The notes beneath the pieces are model-generated. The model did no database searches. It saw only the letters and a program-made list of their open reading frames with translations, and had not been told where the DNA came from. Position numbers and translations under genes: made by a program. From the NCBI GenBank assembly GCA_009827205.1, contig WUAK01000005.1, positions 1 to 26,289 on the forward strand: a stretch of DNA of 26,289 nt, read 5' to 3'. Origin of the DNA: Phycisphaeraceae bacterium (GTDB lineage: Bacteria; Planctomycetota; Phycisphaerae; Phycisphaerales; UBA1924). Positions 1 to 7,462 of the stretch are shown one piece after another. Every line of letters starts with the position of its first letter. The first letter of the stretch is position 1.

Positions 1-1
1 C

Positions 2-523
2 ATCGAGCGCACTCGTGAGGAGCTCAAGATCATCATCCGCACGGCCCGCCCGGGCCTCGTCATAGGCCCCAAGGGCGCTGAGGTCGAGCGGATGACCCAG
101 GAACTGCAGTACATGACCGGCCGGAAGGTCAACATCTCGATCATCGAGATCAAGAACCCTGACATGTCGGCTCAGCTCGTCGCGGAGGCGGTTGCCGAGC
201 AGCTCAAGAAGAGCCGCGGTTTCCGCCGGACGATCAAGATGCGTGCCGACGCGGTCATGCAAGCGGGTGCCCAGGGCGTCCGCATCCTCATAGGTGGTCG
301 TCTCGGCGGTGCCGAGATGAGCCGAAAGGTTGATGTCCGTCACGGGTCGCTGCCGTTGAGCACGATCCAGGCGAATGTTGAGTACGGGTTTGCCGAGAGC
401 CACACCGCGGCAGGTGTGATCGGCGTCAAGGTTTGGATCTACAAGGGGCCCTACTCGACCGAGCAGGACGAGACGGCTTCGAAAGCGGCGGGCGGCCAGG
501 CACGCGCCCGAGGCAGGCGATAA
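2..523 (+). CDS. rpsC: 30S ribosomal protein S3 (5'-truncated by window edge)
   Basis: Small-subunit protein S3, which binds the 16S rRNA head at the mRNA entry site. The visible 173 residues read in frame from base 2 to a TAA stop. They begin inside the KH domain, with the RNA-binding loop VIGPKGAEVE near visible residues 20-29, and continue through the S3 C-terminal domain (GVRILIGGRLGGAEMSR, then the GVIGVKVWIYKG stretch typical of S3). The N-terminal part and start codon lie upstream of the window. The tail ends in a short Ala/Gly/Arg-rich segment. It is followed 41 bases later by rplP, the usual S10-operon order. The identification is secure. Confidence 0.97.
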   Translation: MERTREELKIIIRTARPGLVIGPKGAEVERMTQELQYMTGRKVNISIIEIKNPDMSAQLVAEAVAEQLKKSRGFRRTIKMRADAVMQAGAQGVRILIGGRLGGAEMSRKVDVRHGSLPLSTIQANVEYGFAESHTAAGVIGVKVWIYKGPYSTEQDETASKAAGGQARARGRR

Positions 524-564
524 ATCACCGCGAGTATTCGCGGCAGCGTAAGTGAGGCGTTCAC

Positions 565-990
565 ATGGCACTGATGCCAAAGAGAGTCAAGCACCGGAAA
601 GAGTTCCGGCGCACAAGCCGGGTCAACCGGGACGCGACCAAGGGCAACTACGTCGCCTACGGCGATTACGGCCTGCAGTCACTGGACTCGGCGTGGATCA
701 CGGCTCGACAGCTCGAGGCCGGGCGTATTGCCGCCCAGCACTACTCGAAGCGTCAGGGCAAGCTGTTCATCCGTGTGTTCCCGGACAAACCCGTGTCCAA
801 GAAGCCCCTCGAGACTCGAATGGGTAAGGGTAAGGCGGACGTGGACTACTGGGCGGCTCGCGTGAAGCGGGGCACGATGCTCTACGAGATGGCAGGCGTG
901 TCTGAGTCGTTCGCGCGTCAGACGCTCGTGCGTGTGGCAATGAAGATGCCGGTCCGGTGCCGGTTTGTGACGAGGCGTGTGAGCGTCTGA
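565..990 (+). CDS. rplP: 50S ribosomal protein L16
   Basis: Large-subunit protein L16, which sits near the A site and the 5S rRNA/central protuberance. The 141-residue product has the family's N-terminal PKRVKHRKEFR, the central ITARQLEAGR and FIRVFPDKP stretches, and MGKGKADVDYWAARVKRG near residues 91-108. Length matches the usual 136-144 residues. The ATG at 565 has a GAGG Shine-Dalgarno site at 554-557, seven bases upstream, which favours it over the overlapping out-of-frame ORF that starts at 552. It sits between rpsC and rpmC in standard operon order and is probably co-transcribed with them. Confidence 0.97.
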   Translation: MALMPKRVKHRKEFRRTSRVNRDATKGNYVAYGDYGLQSLDSAWITARQLEAGRIAAQHYSKRQGKLFIRVFPDKPVSKKPLETRMGKGKADVDYWAARVKRGTMLYEMAGVSESFARQTLVRVAMKMPVRCRFVTRRVSV

Positions 991-1012
991 TCAGACGGTC
1001 GGGAGTCGAGCG

Positions 1013-1234
1013 ATGGCGAAGAAAGAAGAACTGACCGGCGCGAAGGTGCGAGAGCTGACGGACGAGGAGATCTCGGTCTCTATCCGCAAGTTCCGTGACC
1101 AGCTCTACAAGCTCCGCTGCCAGACGGTGACGGAGAAGGTCGAGGATAACTCTCAGTTCGGGACGATCCGGCGCAACGTCGCCCGTCTCCGCACGGAGCA
1201 GAACAGAAGAGCCCAGGAAGCGGCGTCGGCGTAA
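1013..1234 (+). CDS. rpmC: 50S ribosomal protein L29
   Basis: Small L29 protein, which lies at the polypeptide exit tunnel and contributes to the signal recognition particle/trigger factor docking area. The 73-residue product has the family pattern: an N-terminal ELTGAKVRELTDEEI helix, a central KFRDQLYKLRCQ helix and the IRRNVARLRTEQNRR helix near residues 52-66. The ATG is preceded by GGGAG at 1001-1005 with seven-base spacing. Its place after rplP and before rpsQ is the conserved S10-operon order. Confidence 0.95.
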   Translation: MAKKEELTGAKVRELTDEEISVSIRKFRDQLYKLRCQTVTEKVEDNSQFGTIRRNVARLRTEQNRRAQEAASA

Positions 1235-1292
1235 GAGACAGTGGTGGGTCAGGTGACCAGTCGCCCGCGAGGCGGGCAAAGAGGATCGACGA

Positions 1293-1568
1293 GTGAGCGA
1301 GCAAGCGACCAGCGATAGCAAGACCAAGACCCGTCAGGGCACGGTCGAGTCCGACAAGCGCGACAAATCGCGCCGGGTGGTTGTGAACTTCATGACCAAG
1401 CACCCGAAGTACGGCAAGTTCGTCAAGGGCCGGACCATTCTTCAGGTCCATGACGAGAACAACGAGTCGAAGAAGGGCGACCTTGTCGAGGTTCGCGAGT
1501 GCAAGCCCGTGAGCAAGACAAAGAGCTGGGAGCTCGTCCGAGTCATCAGCAGCGCGGACCTGGCCTAA
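1293..1568 (+). CDS. rpsQ: 30S ribosomal protein S17
   Basis: Primary 16S rRNA-binding protein S17 with an OB fold. The 91-residue product contains the family's RQGTVESDKRDKSRRVVV opening strand and KYGKFVKGRT, GDLVEVRECKPVSKTKSW and ELVRV stretches. An N-terminal extension of about ten Ser/Thr/Lys-rich residues precedes the OB fold. The start is a GTG with a GAGG site at 1281-1284, eight bases upstream. It closes the S10 set, with rplN 22 bases downstream. Confidence 0.95.
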   Translation: MSEQATSDSKTKTRQGTVESDKRDKSRRVVVNFMTKHPKYGKFVKGRTILQVHDENNESKKGDLVEVRECKPVSKTKSWELVRVISSADLA

Positions 1569-1590
1569 GAGCCAACAGAGGTAGCACGAG

Positions 1591-1977
1591 ATGCTTCAGC
1601 AAGAATCAAGATGCGAGGTTGCAGACAACTCCGGCGCGAAAATCGCGTACGTCATCCGCGTGTACGGCGGATCGACCGGGCGTGGTCAGTACACCCGCAA
1701 GCAGGCCTTCGTCGGTGACAAGGTCATGATCTCCGTCAAGAAGGCCCTCCCCGGGTCTGACATCAAGTCGGGCGACATGTCCAAGGCGATCGTCGTGAGG
1801 ACGAAGAAGCCGACGCGTCGCGCCGACGGTTCGTACGTCGCGTTCGACAATAACGCCGTCGTGCTGATTAACGATGAGGGCAACCCGAAGGGCACACGCA
1901 TCTTCGGCCCGGTTGCCCGTGAACTCCGCGAGAAGAACTTCATACAGATCGTCTCGCTCGCACCGGAGGTGGTTTGA
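1591..1977 (+). CDS. rplN: 50S ribosomal protein L14
   Basis: L14 forms part of an intersubunit bridge and binds silencing/assembly factors such as RsfS. The 128-residue product shows the conserved ADNSGAKIAYVIRV near residues 11-24, GDKVMISVKKALPG, FDNNAVVLIND and the GTRIFGPVARELRE segment near residues 102-115. Length is close to the usual 122. A GAGG at about 1577-1580 precedes the ATG. It is the first gene of the spc part and runs into rplX, whose ATG lies one base after the rplN stop. Confidence 0.97.
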   Translation: MLQQESRCEVADNSGAKIAYVIRVYGGSTGRGQYTRKQAFVGDKVMISVKKALPGSDIKSGDMSKAIVVRTKKPTRRADGSYVAFDNNAVVLINDEGNPKGTRIFGPVARELREKNFIQIVSLAPEVV

Positions 1978-1978
1978 C

Positions 1979-2317
1979 ATGGCAGCTCGTCACGTTCGCA
2001 AGGGTGATCAAGTGATGATCACCGCCGGTGCACACAAGGGGCAGACCGGTGAGATTTCACGTGTGCTGACGAAGTCGGACCGCGTGATCATCAAGGGTGT
2101 CAACCTGGTGACCAAGCACGTCCGCCCTACGCGGATCAACCCGCAGGGCTCGGTCATCACCAAGGAAGCGTCGATCCACATCTCAAACGTGAGCCCGGTC
2201 GTTGACGGCCAGCCCACGCGGGTGCGGTTCCAGATCAACGACGACGGCAGCAAGGACCGCGTCGCCGTCAAGGGCGGCAAGGTGCTCAGCGGCGTGTCGC
2301 CAGCGAAGAAGAAGTGA
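1979..2317 (+). CDS. rplX: 50S ribosomal protein L24
   Basis: L24 starts large-subunit assembly and lies near the exit tunnel; it carries a KOW motif. The 112-residue reading starts at ATG 1979, where residues HVRKGDQVMITAGAHKGQTGEI form the KOW element and a GGAGG site at 1965-1969 gives ten-base spacing. The reading frame is open further upstream to 1874, but that part overlaps rplN and has no L24 similarity, so the internal ATG is chosen. Later family landmarks are GVNLVTKHVRPT near residues 40-51 and KEASIHISNVSPV. The one-base gap after rplN suggests translational coupling. Confidence 0.95.
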   Translation: MAARHVRKGDQVMITAGAHKGQTGEISRVLTKSDRVIIKGVNLVTKHVRPTRINPQGSVITKEASIHISNVSPVVDGQPTRVRFQINDDGSKDRVAVKGGKVLSGVSPAKKK

Positions 2318-2367
2318 TCGGTTTCAGAAGGATTGAATGCTGACGAGGAGTCAGCGGAGCGAAAGCA

Positions 2368-2982
2368 ATGGCAAAGAGCAAAGCACCAACTGAGCCGACG
2401 GGACCGCTTCCCGAGCCGACGCTGGCGAAGGTCTACAAGGAGACCATCAAGCCCCAGCTCGCCGAGAAGTTCGGGCTGAAAAACCCGATGCAGCACCCGA
2501 AGCTCGAGAAGATCGTGCTCAATGTGAACATCGGTCGTCATCTCGACGGCACCAAGGTTCCGGCGAACATCAAGCAGACGGTCGCCGACACGCTCACCAC
2601 GATCACCGGCCAGAAGCCCGTGTTCGTCGCGGCGAAGAAGAGCGTCTCGAACTTCAAGGTTCGCGAAGGCTACGACTCGGCCGTGATGGTGACGATCCGC
2701 CGGGACCACATGTGGCACTTCCTTGAGCGCTTCATCCACCTTGCAGCGCCGCGTATCAAGGACTTCCGCGGCCTGCCCGCCAAGGCGTTCGATCGCCAGG
2801 GCAACTACTCGATGGGTCTGACCGAGCAGGGCGTGTTCCCCGAGATCAACATGGCGGAGGTGAGCTTCACCCACGGCATGAACATCAACTTCGTGTTCCG
2901 TAATTCCAACCCTGAGCTGAGCCGCTTTGTACTGGACGGCCTCGGGATGCCGTTCGTGAAGCCTGAGGCAAAGAAGAACTGA
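2368..2982 (+). CDS. rplE: 50S ribosomal protein L5
   Basis: L5 binds 5S rRNA in the central protuberance and contacts P-site tRNA. The 204-residue product has the conserved VYKETIKPQLAEKFG (about residues 22-36), HPKLEKIVLNVNIG, ITGQKPVFVAAKKSVSNFK near residues 79-97, and FPEINMAEVSFTHGMNI in the C-terminal part. The usual length is about 179; the extra length is mainly an N-terminal Pro/Thr/Glu-rich extension of about 17 residues. GGAG at 2356-2359 gives eight-base spacing to the ATG. The rpsN gene follows one base after the stop. Confidence 0.97.
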   Translation: MAKSKAPTEPTGPLPEPTLAKVYKETIKPQLAEKFGLKNPMQHPKLEKIVLNVNIGRHLDGTKVPANIKQTVADTLTTITGQKPVFVAAKKSVSNFKVREGYDSAVMVTIRRDHMWHFLERFIHLAAPRIKDFRGLPAKAFDRQGNYSMGLTEQGVFPEINMAEVSFTHGMNINFVFRNSNPELSRFVLDGLGMPFVKPEAKKN

Positions 2983-2983
2983 T

Positions 2984-3169
2984 ATGGCAAGCAAAGCACA
3001 GATTGCAAAGTCGAAGAAAGCACCCAAGTTCTCGTCGCGGACTGTTCGCCGCTGCGAGCTGACGGGACGCGCCCGAGGCGTGTACCGCAAGTTCCGTGTG
3101 AGCCGAATCGTGCTCCGCAAGCTGGCGCTCGAGGGCAAGGTCCCGGGCATGCGGAAGTCGAGCTGGTAA
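2984..3169 (+). CDS. rpsN: 30S ribosomal protein S14, short form lacking most zinc ligands
   Basis: S14 binds the 16S rRNA head. The 61-residue length and the C-terminal GKVPGMRKSSW match the short (type Z) form, which normally carries a Cys-x2-Cys...Cys-x2-Cys zinc knuckle. Here only Cys24 remains; the other three positions read Thr27, Ser40 and Val43. The fold core FSSRTVRRC, VYRKFRVSRI and LRKLALEG is otherwise intact, and the gene sits in its standard place between rplE and rpsH, so it looks functional. A zinc-independent short S14 is the reading from sequence; how common this is in the group was not checked. The start is one base after the rplE stop. Confidence 0.93.
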   Translation: MASKAQIAKSKKAPKFSSRTVRRCELTGRARGVYRKFRVSRIVLRKLALEGKVPGMRKSSW

Positions 3170-3225
3170 ACGAGAGTTAGCAAGGGCCGATTAGAAGGAC
3201 GCAGAAGCGTCGAGGGCAGATGACC

Positions 3226-3624
3226 ATGGCCATGAGTGATCCGATAGCCGACATGCTCACACGCATCCGTAACGCGGGACGCAACCGCGCAAAGACGGTG
3301 GACTGCTTGAACAGCAAAGTCTGCCGCGGTATCGCGGACGTGCTGCAGAGCGAGGGCTACATCAACGGGTATGACGTAGTTGAAGACGGCAGGCAGGGCC
3401 TGATCCGTGTGAAGCTGAAGTACGGTCCGCGCGGCGAGCAGGTGCTCAACACGCTGACCCGCAGGAGCAAGCCCGGTTGCCGGGTCTACTCGAATGTCGA
3501 CGATCTGCCCCGCCCGCTGCAGGGCATGGGCATTGCCATCGTCTCGACGTCGAGCGGTGTGCTCTCTGACCGCATGTGCCGCGAGAAGCGCGTCGGCGGC
3601 GAGCTGCTTTGTATTGTGGATTGA
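3226..3624 (+). CDS. rpsH: 30S ribosomal protein S8
   Basis: S8 binds the central domain of 16S rRNA and, in Escherichia coli, represses spc-operon translation. The product has the hallmark SDPIADMLTRIRNAGRNR at its N-terminus, then GYINGYDVVEDGRQGLIRV, a central RSKPGCRVYSN and the C-terminal GIAIVSTSSGVLSDRMCRE signature. Three in-frame ATGs (3220, 3226, 3232) compete. The 3226 start is preferred because the GAGGG site at 3212-3216 then has nine-base spacing, while 3220 would leave three bases. The start is therefore uncertain by two codons. The length of about 132 residues is normal. Confidence 0.94.
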   Translation: MAMSDPIADMLTRIRNAGRNRAKTVDCLNSKVCRGIADVLQSEGYINGYDVVEDGRQGLIRVKLKYGPRGEQVLNTLTRRSKPGCRVYSNVDDLPRPLQGMGIAIVSTSSGVLSDRMCREKRVGGELLCIVD

Positions 3625-3657
3625 TCAGGCCGGAAGTTAGGTGACGGGAGTCGCACG

Positions 3658-4203
3658 ATGTCGCGAGTAGGAAACAAACCGGTCGAGATCCCAAGCGGGG
3701 TCAAGGTGTCGATCGACGGCCAGACGGTTTCGGTTGAGGGCCCCAAGGGTTCGCTGAGCCGCGAGTTTGCACCTCAGATCGAGGTGTCCTGGTCTGAGGA
3801 CGAGAAGTCCGTCGTTTGCTCGATCAAGGGCGACGCGACGCGACAGGCACGTGCGCTCTGGGGCACGACCCGGGCGCTCATTCAGAACATGATCATCGGC
3901 GTGAAAGACGGCTACGAGAAGTCGCTCGAGATCGTCGGTGTTGGTTGGGGCGCACAGGTCGCTGGTCAGGAGCTCAAGCTCTCGGTCGGTTACGCGAACT
4001 CTGTCCCCGTGAAGATCCCAGTTGGTGTTGATGTATCTGTTGACAAGCAGATCGTCAAGATCACCGGTGCTGACAAGCAGGCGGTCGGCCAGTTCGCCGC
4101 GATGGCCCGCTCGGTCCGCGAGCCCGAGCCTTACAACGGCAAGGGCATCAAGTACTCGGACGAGGTCATCCGCCGCAAGCAGGGCAAGCAGTTCGGCAGC
4201 TAA
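3658..4203 (+). CDS. rplF: 50S ribosomal protein L6
   Basis: L6 binds the 23S rRNA sarcin-ricin region near the factor-binding site. The 181-residue product has MSRVGNKPVEIPSGVKV at the start, VSVEGPKGSLSREF (about residues 23-36), two repeats of the L6 fold, and the C-terminal signature EPEPYNGKGIKYSDEVIRRKQGK near residues 156-178. The length is typical (about 177). GGGAG at 3646-3650 gives seven-base spacing. Context is the standard rpsH-rplF-rplR order. Confidence 0.97.
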   Translation: MSRVGNKPVEIPSGVKVSIDGQTVSVEGPKGSLSREFAPQIEVSWSEDEKSVVCSIKGDATRQARALWGTTRALIQNMIIGVKDGYEKSLEIVGVGWGAQVAGQELKLSVGYANSVPVKIPVGVDVSVDKQIVKITGADKQAVGQFAAMARSVREPEPYNGKGIKYSDEVIRRKQGKQFGS

Positions 4204-4249
4204 TGAAGATGTGATTGGATCGGTCCGGTGGGCCGGGTAGGTAGAAGCG

Positions 4250-4612
4250 ATGAACAAGAACAAGCTCAAAGCAAAGAGGCAGTGGCGCAGGCGCAAGGGT
4301 ACCAGAAAGACGATGATCGGTACAGCCGACAAGCCTCGTCTGGCGGTCTTCCGCTCGCTCAACCACGTCTACGCGCAGGTGATCGACGACCTGGAGGGTC
4401 ACACCCTGGCTTCCGCATCGACGCGGGACAAGGGAATGGGCCTTGACAAAACAGGTGGCATCGATGCAGCCAAGGCAGTGGGGCAGAAGCTCGCAGAGCG
4501 CGCCTCGGCCGCGGGTGTGAAGAAGGTCGTGTTCGATCGCGGTGGGTTCCAGTACCACGGCCGGGTCAAGGCCCTGGCCGACGGTGCCCGCGAGGGTGGA
4601 CTTCAGTTCTGA
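4250..4612 (+). CDS. rplR: 50S ribosomal protein L18
   Basis: L18 binds 5S rRNA together with L5. The 120-residue product shows a basic N-terminal segment (KAKRQWRRRKGTRKT), the PRLAVFRSLNHVYAQVIDD core near residues 29-47, the AKAVGQKLAERA helix, and the C-terminal VVFDRGGFQYHGRVKALADGAREGGL signature (split over residues 93-118). Length matches the family. The region before the ATG has only a weak AGG-containing ribosome site. It sits between rplF and rpsE as in other spc operons. Confidence 0.96.
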   Translation: MNKNKLKAKRQWRRRKGTRKTMIGTADKPRLAVFRSLNHVYAQVIDDLEGHTLASASTRDKGMGLDKTGGIDAAKAVGQKLAERASAAGVKKVVFDRGGFQYHGRVKALADGAREGGLQF

Positions 4613-4649
4613 TTTGGATGGTGATTGATCGCGGCACGCCGCGGATGGG

Positions 4650-5387
4650 ATGAACATGGCTGAGTTGATGGAAAAATCGTCGCAGCTCGAGTCGCACACG
4701 GCCGGGATCTTCCGGACCGCCGCGACCGTAAAGGGTGGCCGGCGCTTTAGCTTCGGTGCGATGGTCGTTGTCGGCGATCGCCGCGGTCGCGCTGGCTTTG
4801 CGCACGCCAAGAGCCAGGAAGTGCCGACGGCTATCGAGAAGGCCGAGAAGCACGCCAAGCAGAACATCATCAGTGTTCCGCTGACCGGCGGCACGATCCC
4901 GCACGAGATCGAGGGACGCTTCCTCGCCACGACGGTTCGCCTGCTCCCGGCTTCGCCCGGTACGGGTGTTATCGCCGGTTCGAGCGTGCGTTCGATCCTC
5001 GAACTCGTCGGCATCACCGACTGCATGACCAAGGTGTACGGCTCGACCAACAAGGTCAACGTCATCAAGGCTGTATTCGACGCACTCGGCAGACTCCGCA
5101 CGAAGGAGCTCGTTGCAGAGCTTCGCGGTGTGGACCTTGGCACGACAGACATCGAGGAGCGCATCGACCGTGCTCAGCGGTTCATGTCTTCGGGTTCGGG
5201 CAGCGGCAACTCGGGCGGCAGAGTCCTGACCGCTGAGGAAGTCCGTGTTGAGCGTCCCGAAAAGGAAGAAGAGAAGCCCGCTGAGGAAGCCAAGTCTGAT
5301 GAAGAGGCGGCGCCCGAAGCAGAGGCCCCTGCTGAGGACAACTCGGCTGGCGACGGTGAGAGCGGCGAAGAGAAGAGCGATAGCTGA
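4650..5387 (+). CDS. rpsE: 30S ribosomal protein S5 with long acidic C-terminal tail
   Basis: S5 acts in decoding fidelity and mRNA unwinding at the entry tunnel. The core (about residues 13-178) has the double-stranded RNA-binding-like N-terminal part GGRRFSFGAMVVVGDRRGRAGF is split over residues 29-50, followed by the S5 signature GTGVIAGSSVRSILELVG near residues 104-121. At 245 residues it is far longer than the usual 160-170: from about residue 180 it continues with a Gly/Ser linker and then a Glu/Ala/Pro-rich acidic tail to residue 245. A second in-frame ATG at 4656 is an alternative start. No rpmD follows; rplO begins 44 bases after the stop. Confidence 0.96.
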   Translation: MNMAELMEKSSQLESHTAGIFRTAATVKGGRRFSFGAMVVVGDRRGRAGFAHAKSQEVPTAIEKAEKHAKQNIISVPLTGGTIPHEIEGRFLATTVRLLPASPGTGVIAGSSVRSILELVGITDCMTKVYGSTNKVNVIKAVFDALGRLRTKELVAELRGVDLGTTDIEERIDRAQRFMSSGSGSGNSGGRVLTAEEVRVERPEKEEEKPAEEAKSDEEAAPEAEAPAEDNSAGDGESGEEKSDS

Positions 5388-5431
5388 GGACCAAGCGGAA
5401 CGGGCACAGGCTCGGCCGGAGATGATCCACC

Positions 5432-5992
5432 ATGATGATTCACGAGATCACAGAGCAGGCAGGCAAGAACCGCAAGCGCAAGCGCATCGGTCGCGGCCAC
5501 GGCTCGGGCTGGGGCAAGCAGGCGGGGCGGGGCCACAAAGGCGCCGGTAGCCGTCGCGGTCACAGCACACTGTTCCAGTTCGAAGGCGGCCAGATGCCGT
5601 ACTTCCGTCGGATGCCCAAGTTCGGTTTCACAAATGCGAACTTCACCATCCGTTTCTGGACTGTCAACCTGCGTGACATTGTTCACCACGAAGCATTTGC
5701 CAAGGGTGGCGCGGTCAACACCGAGTCGCTCGTGAACGCGGGCCTTGTCCGTGACGACAGCCGTGACATCAAGATCCTCGGCGCAGTCGATGAGGGCGGC
5801 CTCAAGGTCAAGCTCGATGTCGAGGTGAGCCGCGTCACCGATGGAGCCCGCAAGCACATCGAGGGCGCCGGTGGCAGTGTCAACGAGACCGGCACCCGCC
5901 GGGACCGTGTCCGTGGTATTGACCGCAACAGCGACGACCGCTCGCCGAAAAATCTGACCAAGAAGCTCCGCCGGGGCAAGAAGGCAGACTGA
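5432..5992 (+). CDS. rplO: 50S ribosomal protein L15 with basic C-terminal extension
   Basis: L15 is an early large-subunit assembly protein. The product has the Gly-rich basic N-terminal arm (KRIGRGHGSGWGKQAGRGHK, about residues 16-35), FEGGQMPYFRRMPKFGFTN near residues 50-68 and the C-terminal fold ending in HIEGAGGSV near residue 150. The usual length is about 145; the 186 residues here add an Arg/Lys/Asp-rich extension of about 35 residues. Two adjacent ATGs (5432, 5435) could start the protein; upstream GGAG lies near 5416-5419. It directly follows rpsE, so the usual intervening L30 gene is absent. Confidence 0.95.
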   Translation: MMIHEITEQAGKNRKRKRIGRGHGSGWGKQAGRGHKGAGSRRGHSTLFQFEGGQMPYFRRMPKFGFTNANFTIRFWTVNLRDIVHHEAFAKGGAVNTESLVNAGLVRDDSRDIKILGAVDEGGLKVKLDVEVSRVTDGARKHIEGAGGSVNETGTRRDRVRGIDRNSDDRSPKNLTKKLRRGKKAD

Positions 5993-6073
5993 TCGGCCAA
6001 TACGGTTGGTCGGCCCTACTGACACCCGGACCGGGGTCGGGCCCCGCGCATCCGAATTGGAGCAATCCGTAGC

Positions 6074-7459
6074 ATGTTTCAGGCCCTCGCGAACGTCTTC
6101 CGCATCGCTGAGCTCAGGACGAAGATCCTCTTTACGCTCGGTATGCTCGTGGTGTATCGCATCGGGTACTGGATCCCGCTGCCGGGCGTCAACCAGGAGC
6201 AGCTTGCCGAGTTCTTCAGCCTCGCCAAGGCCGAGGGCAACGCCGCGAGCCGCGCCGCTGAGTACGTCGCGATCTTCTCGGGTGGTTCGTTCAGCCAGTC
6301 GACGATCTTCGGGCTGGGCATTATGCCCTACATCTCCGCTGCAATCATCTTCCAGCTGCTGGCGTCGGTATCACCAGCACTAAAGAAGATCCAGGACGAG
6401 GGCCCTTCGGGCCGTCAGAAGATCCAGGAATGGACCCGTTACGTCACAGTCGGTCTCTGCATCGTCCAGGGTATCGCGTGGATGTCATTCATCACTTCGC
6501 AGGGGATTGTCTACGCGGGCTGGGCTCACAATCCGCTGTGGTGGGTCATGGGTGTTGGAGCGTTGACCGCGGGCACCGTCTTCCTGATGTGGCTCGGTGA
6601 GCAGATCGACAAGTACGGCATCGGCAACGGTGTCTCGATGATCATCATGGCCGGCATCCTCGCGGGCATGCCCGGTGCGATCATCTGGATTATCAATAAC
6701 TACAACCCGTCCGACCCCAACAAGCTCGGACCTATGGGCCTGATCATGATTGCTGCGGCGTTTGTGATCGTTGTGGCCGGCTCGGTCATTATGACGGTTG
6801 CTCAGCGCCGGATCCCGATCCAGCAGGCCAAGCACACGCGTGGCCGACAGGTCTTTGGCGGTCAGCGCAGCTACCTGCCTCTTCGAGTAAACCACGGCGG
6901 CGTGATGCCCATCATCTTCGCCAGTTCACTCATGATCTTCCCGTCTGTGCTCTTTAGCGCACTCGATAGTTCGGCTCAGGACGGCACGATCTGGAAATCG
7001 ATCGTTGAGTGGCTCAGCACGAACTTTAACTTCGGTGAGTTCCCGTACGTGATGCTGTACATCGTGATGGTGTACTTCTTCAGCTACTTCTGGATTACCG
7101 TGCAGTTCAATCCGGAAGAGATGTCGAAGCAGCTCCGTGACCACGGGTCGTTCATCCCGGGCCTGCGTCCAGGACCGCGGACGTCTGAGTACCTCGAGAA
7201 CGTTATGGAGCGCATTACGTACGTCGGTGCTGCGTTCCTCGCGGTCATCGCTGTGCTACCCATGGTCGTTAACAGAGCGCTGAATATCGACTTCTCGGTG
7301 ACCCAGTTCCTGGGCGGCACGGGGCTGCTCATCGTTGTGTCGGTGATCATGGACTTTGTGCAGCGGATCGAGGCCAACCTGCTCATGCGGAACTACGCGG
7401 GATTCCTGGGTGGCTCCGACGGCGAGCGTGGACCGAGACTCCGCGGCCCGCGAAGCTGA
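6074..7459 (+). CDS. secY: Preprotein translocase subunit SecY
   Basis: SecY forms the protein-conducting channel of the Sec translocon in the inner membrane, with SecE and SecG. The 461-residue product has multiple hydrophobic helices consistent with the ten-helix fold. It shows the conserved plug/helix-2 region GIMPYISAAIIFQLL near residues 88-102, RVNHGGVMPIIFASS near residues 274-288, and the cytoplasmic loop FNPEEMSKQLRDHGSFIPG followed by GPRTSEYLENVM. The C-terminus is Arg/Gly-rich. It follows rplO in the classical spc order. Downstream there is no adk; map begins three bases after the stop. Confidence 0.97.
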   Translation: MFQALANVFRIAELRTKILFTLGMLVVYRIGYWIPLPGVNQEQLAEFFSLAKAEGNAASRAAEYVAIFSGGSFSQSTIFGLGIMPYISAAIIFQLLASVSPALKKIQDEGPSGRQKIQEWTRYVTVGLCIVQGIAWMSFITSQGIVYAGWAHNPLWWVMGVGALTAGTVFLMWLGEQIDKYGIGNGVSMIIMAGILAGMPGAIIWIINNYNPSDPNKLGPMGLIMIAAAFVIVVAGSVIMTVAQRRIPIQQAKHTRGRQVFGGQRSYLPLRVNHGGVMPIIFASSLMIFPSVLFSALDSSAQDGTIWKSIVEWLSTNFNFGEFPYVMLYIVMVYFFSYFWITVQFNPEEMSKQLRDHGSFIPGLRPGPRTSEYLENVMERITYVGAAFLAVIAVLPMVVNRALNIDFSVTQFLGGTGLLIVVSVIMDFVQRIEANLLMRNYAGFLGGSDGERGPRLRGPRS

Positions 7460-7462
7460 TCG

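Noticed and set aside
2008..3183. Long opposite-strand open frame across rplX, rplE and rpsN
   Set aside because: It is a shadow of the GC-rich coding strand; the product has no recognisable domain, and the + strand genes are certain.
4166..5164. 332-residue opposite-strand open frame across rplR and rpsE
   Set aside because: Antisense to certain ribosomal genes, low-complexity Ser/Arg content, no domain.
5993..6073. Possible attenuator hairpin before secY (GGCCAA...TTGGTC)
   Set aside because: The stem needs wobble pairs and has no T-run; too weak to list as a terminator.
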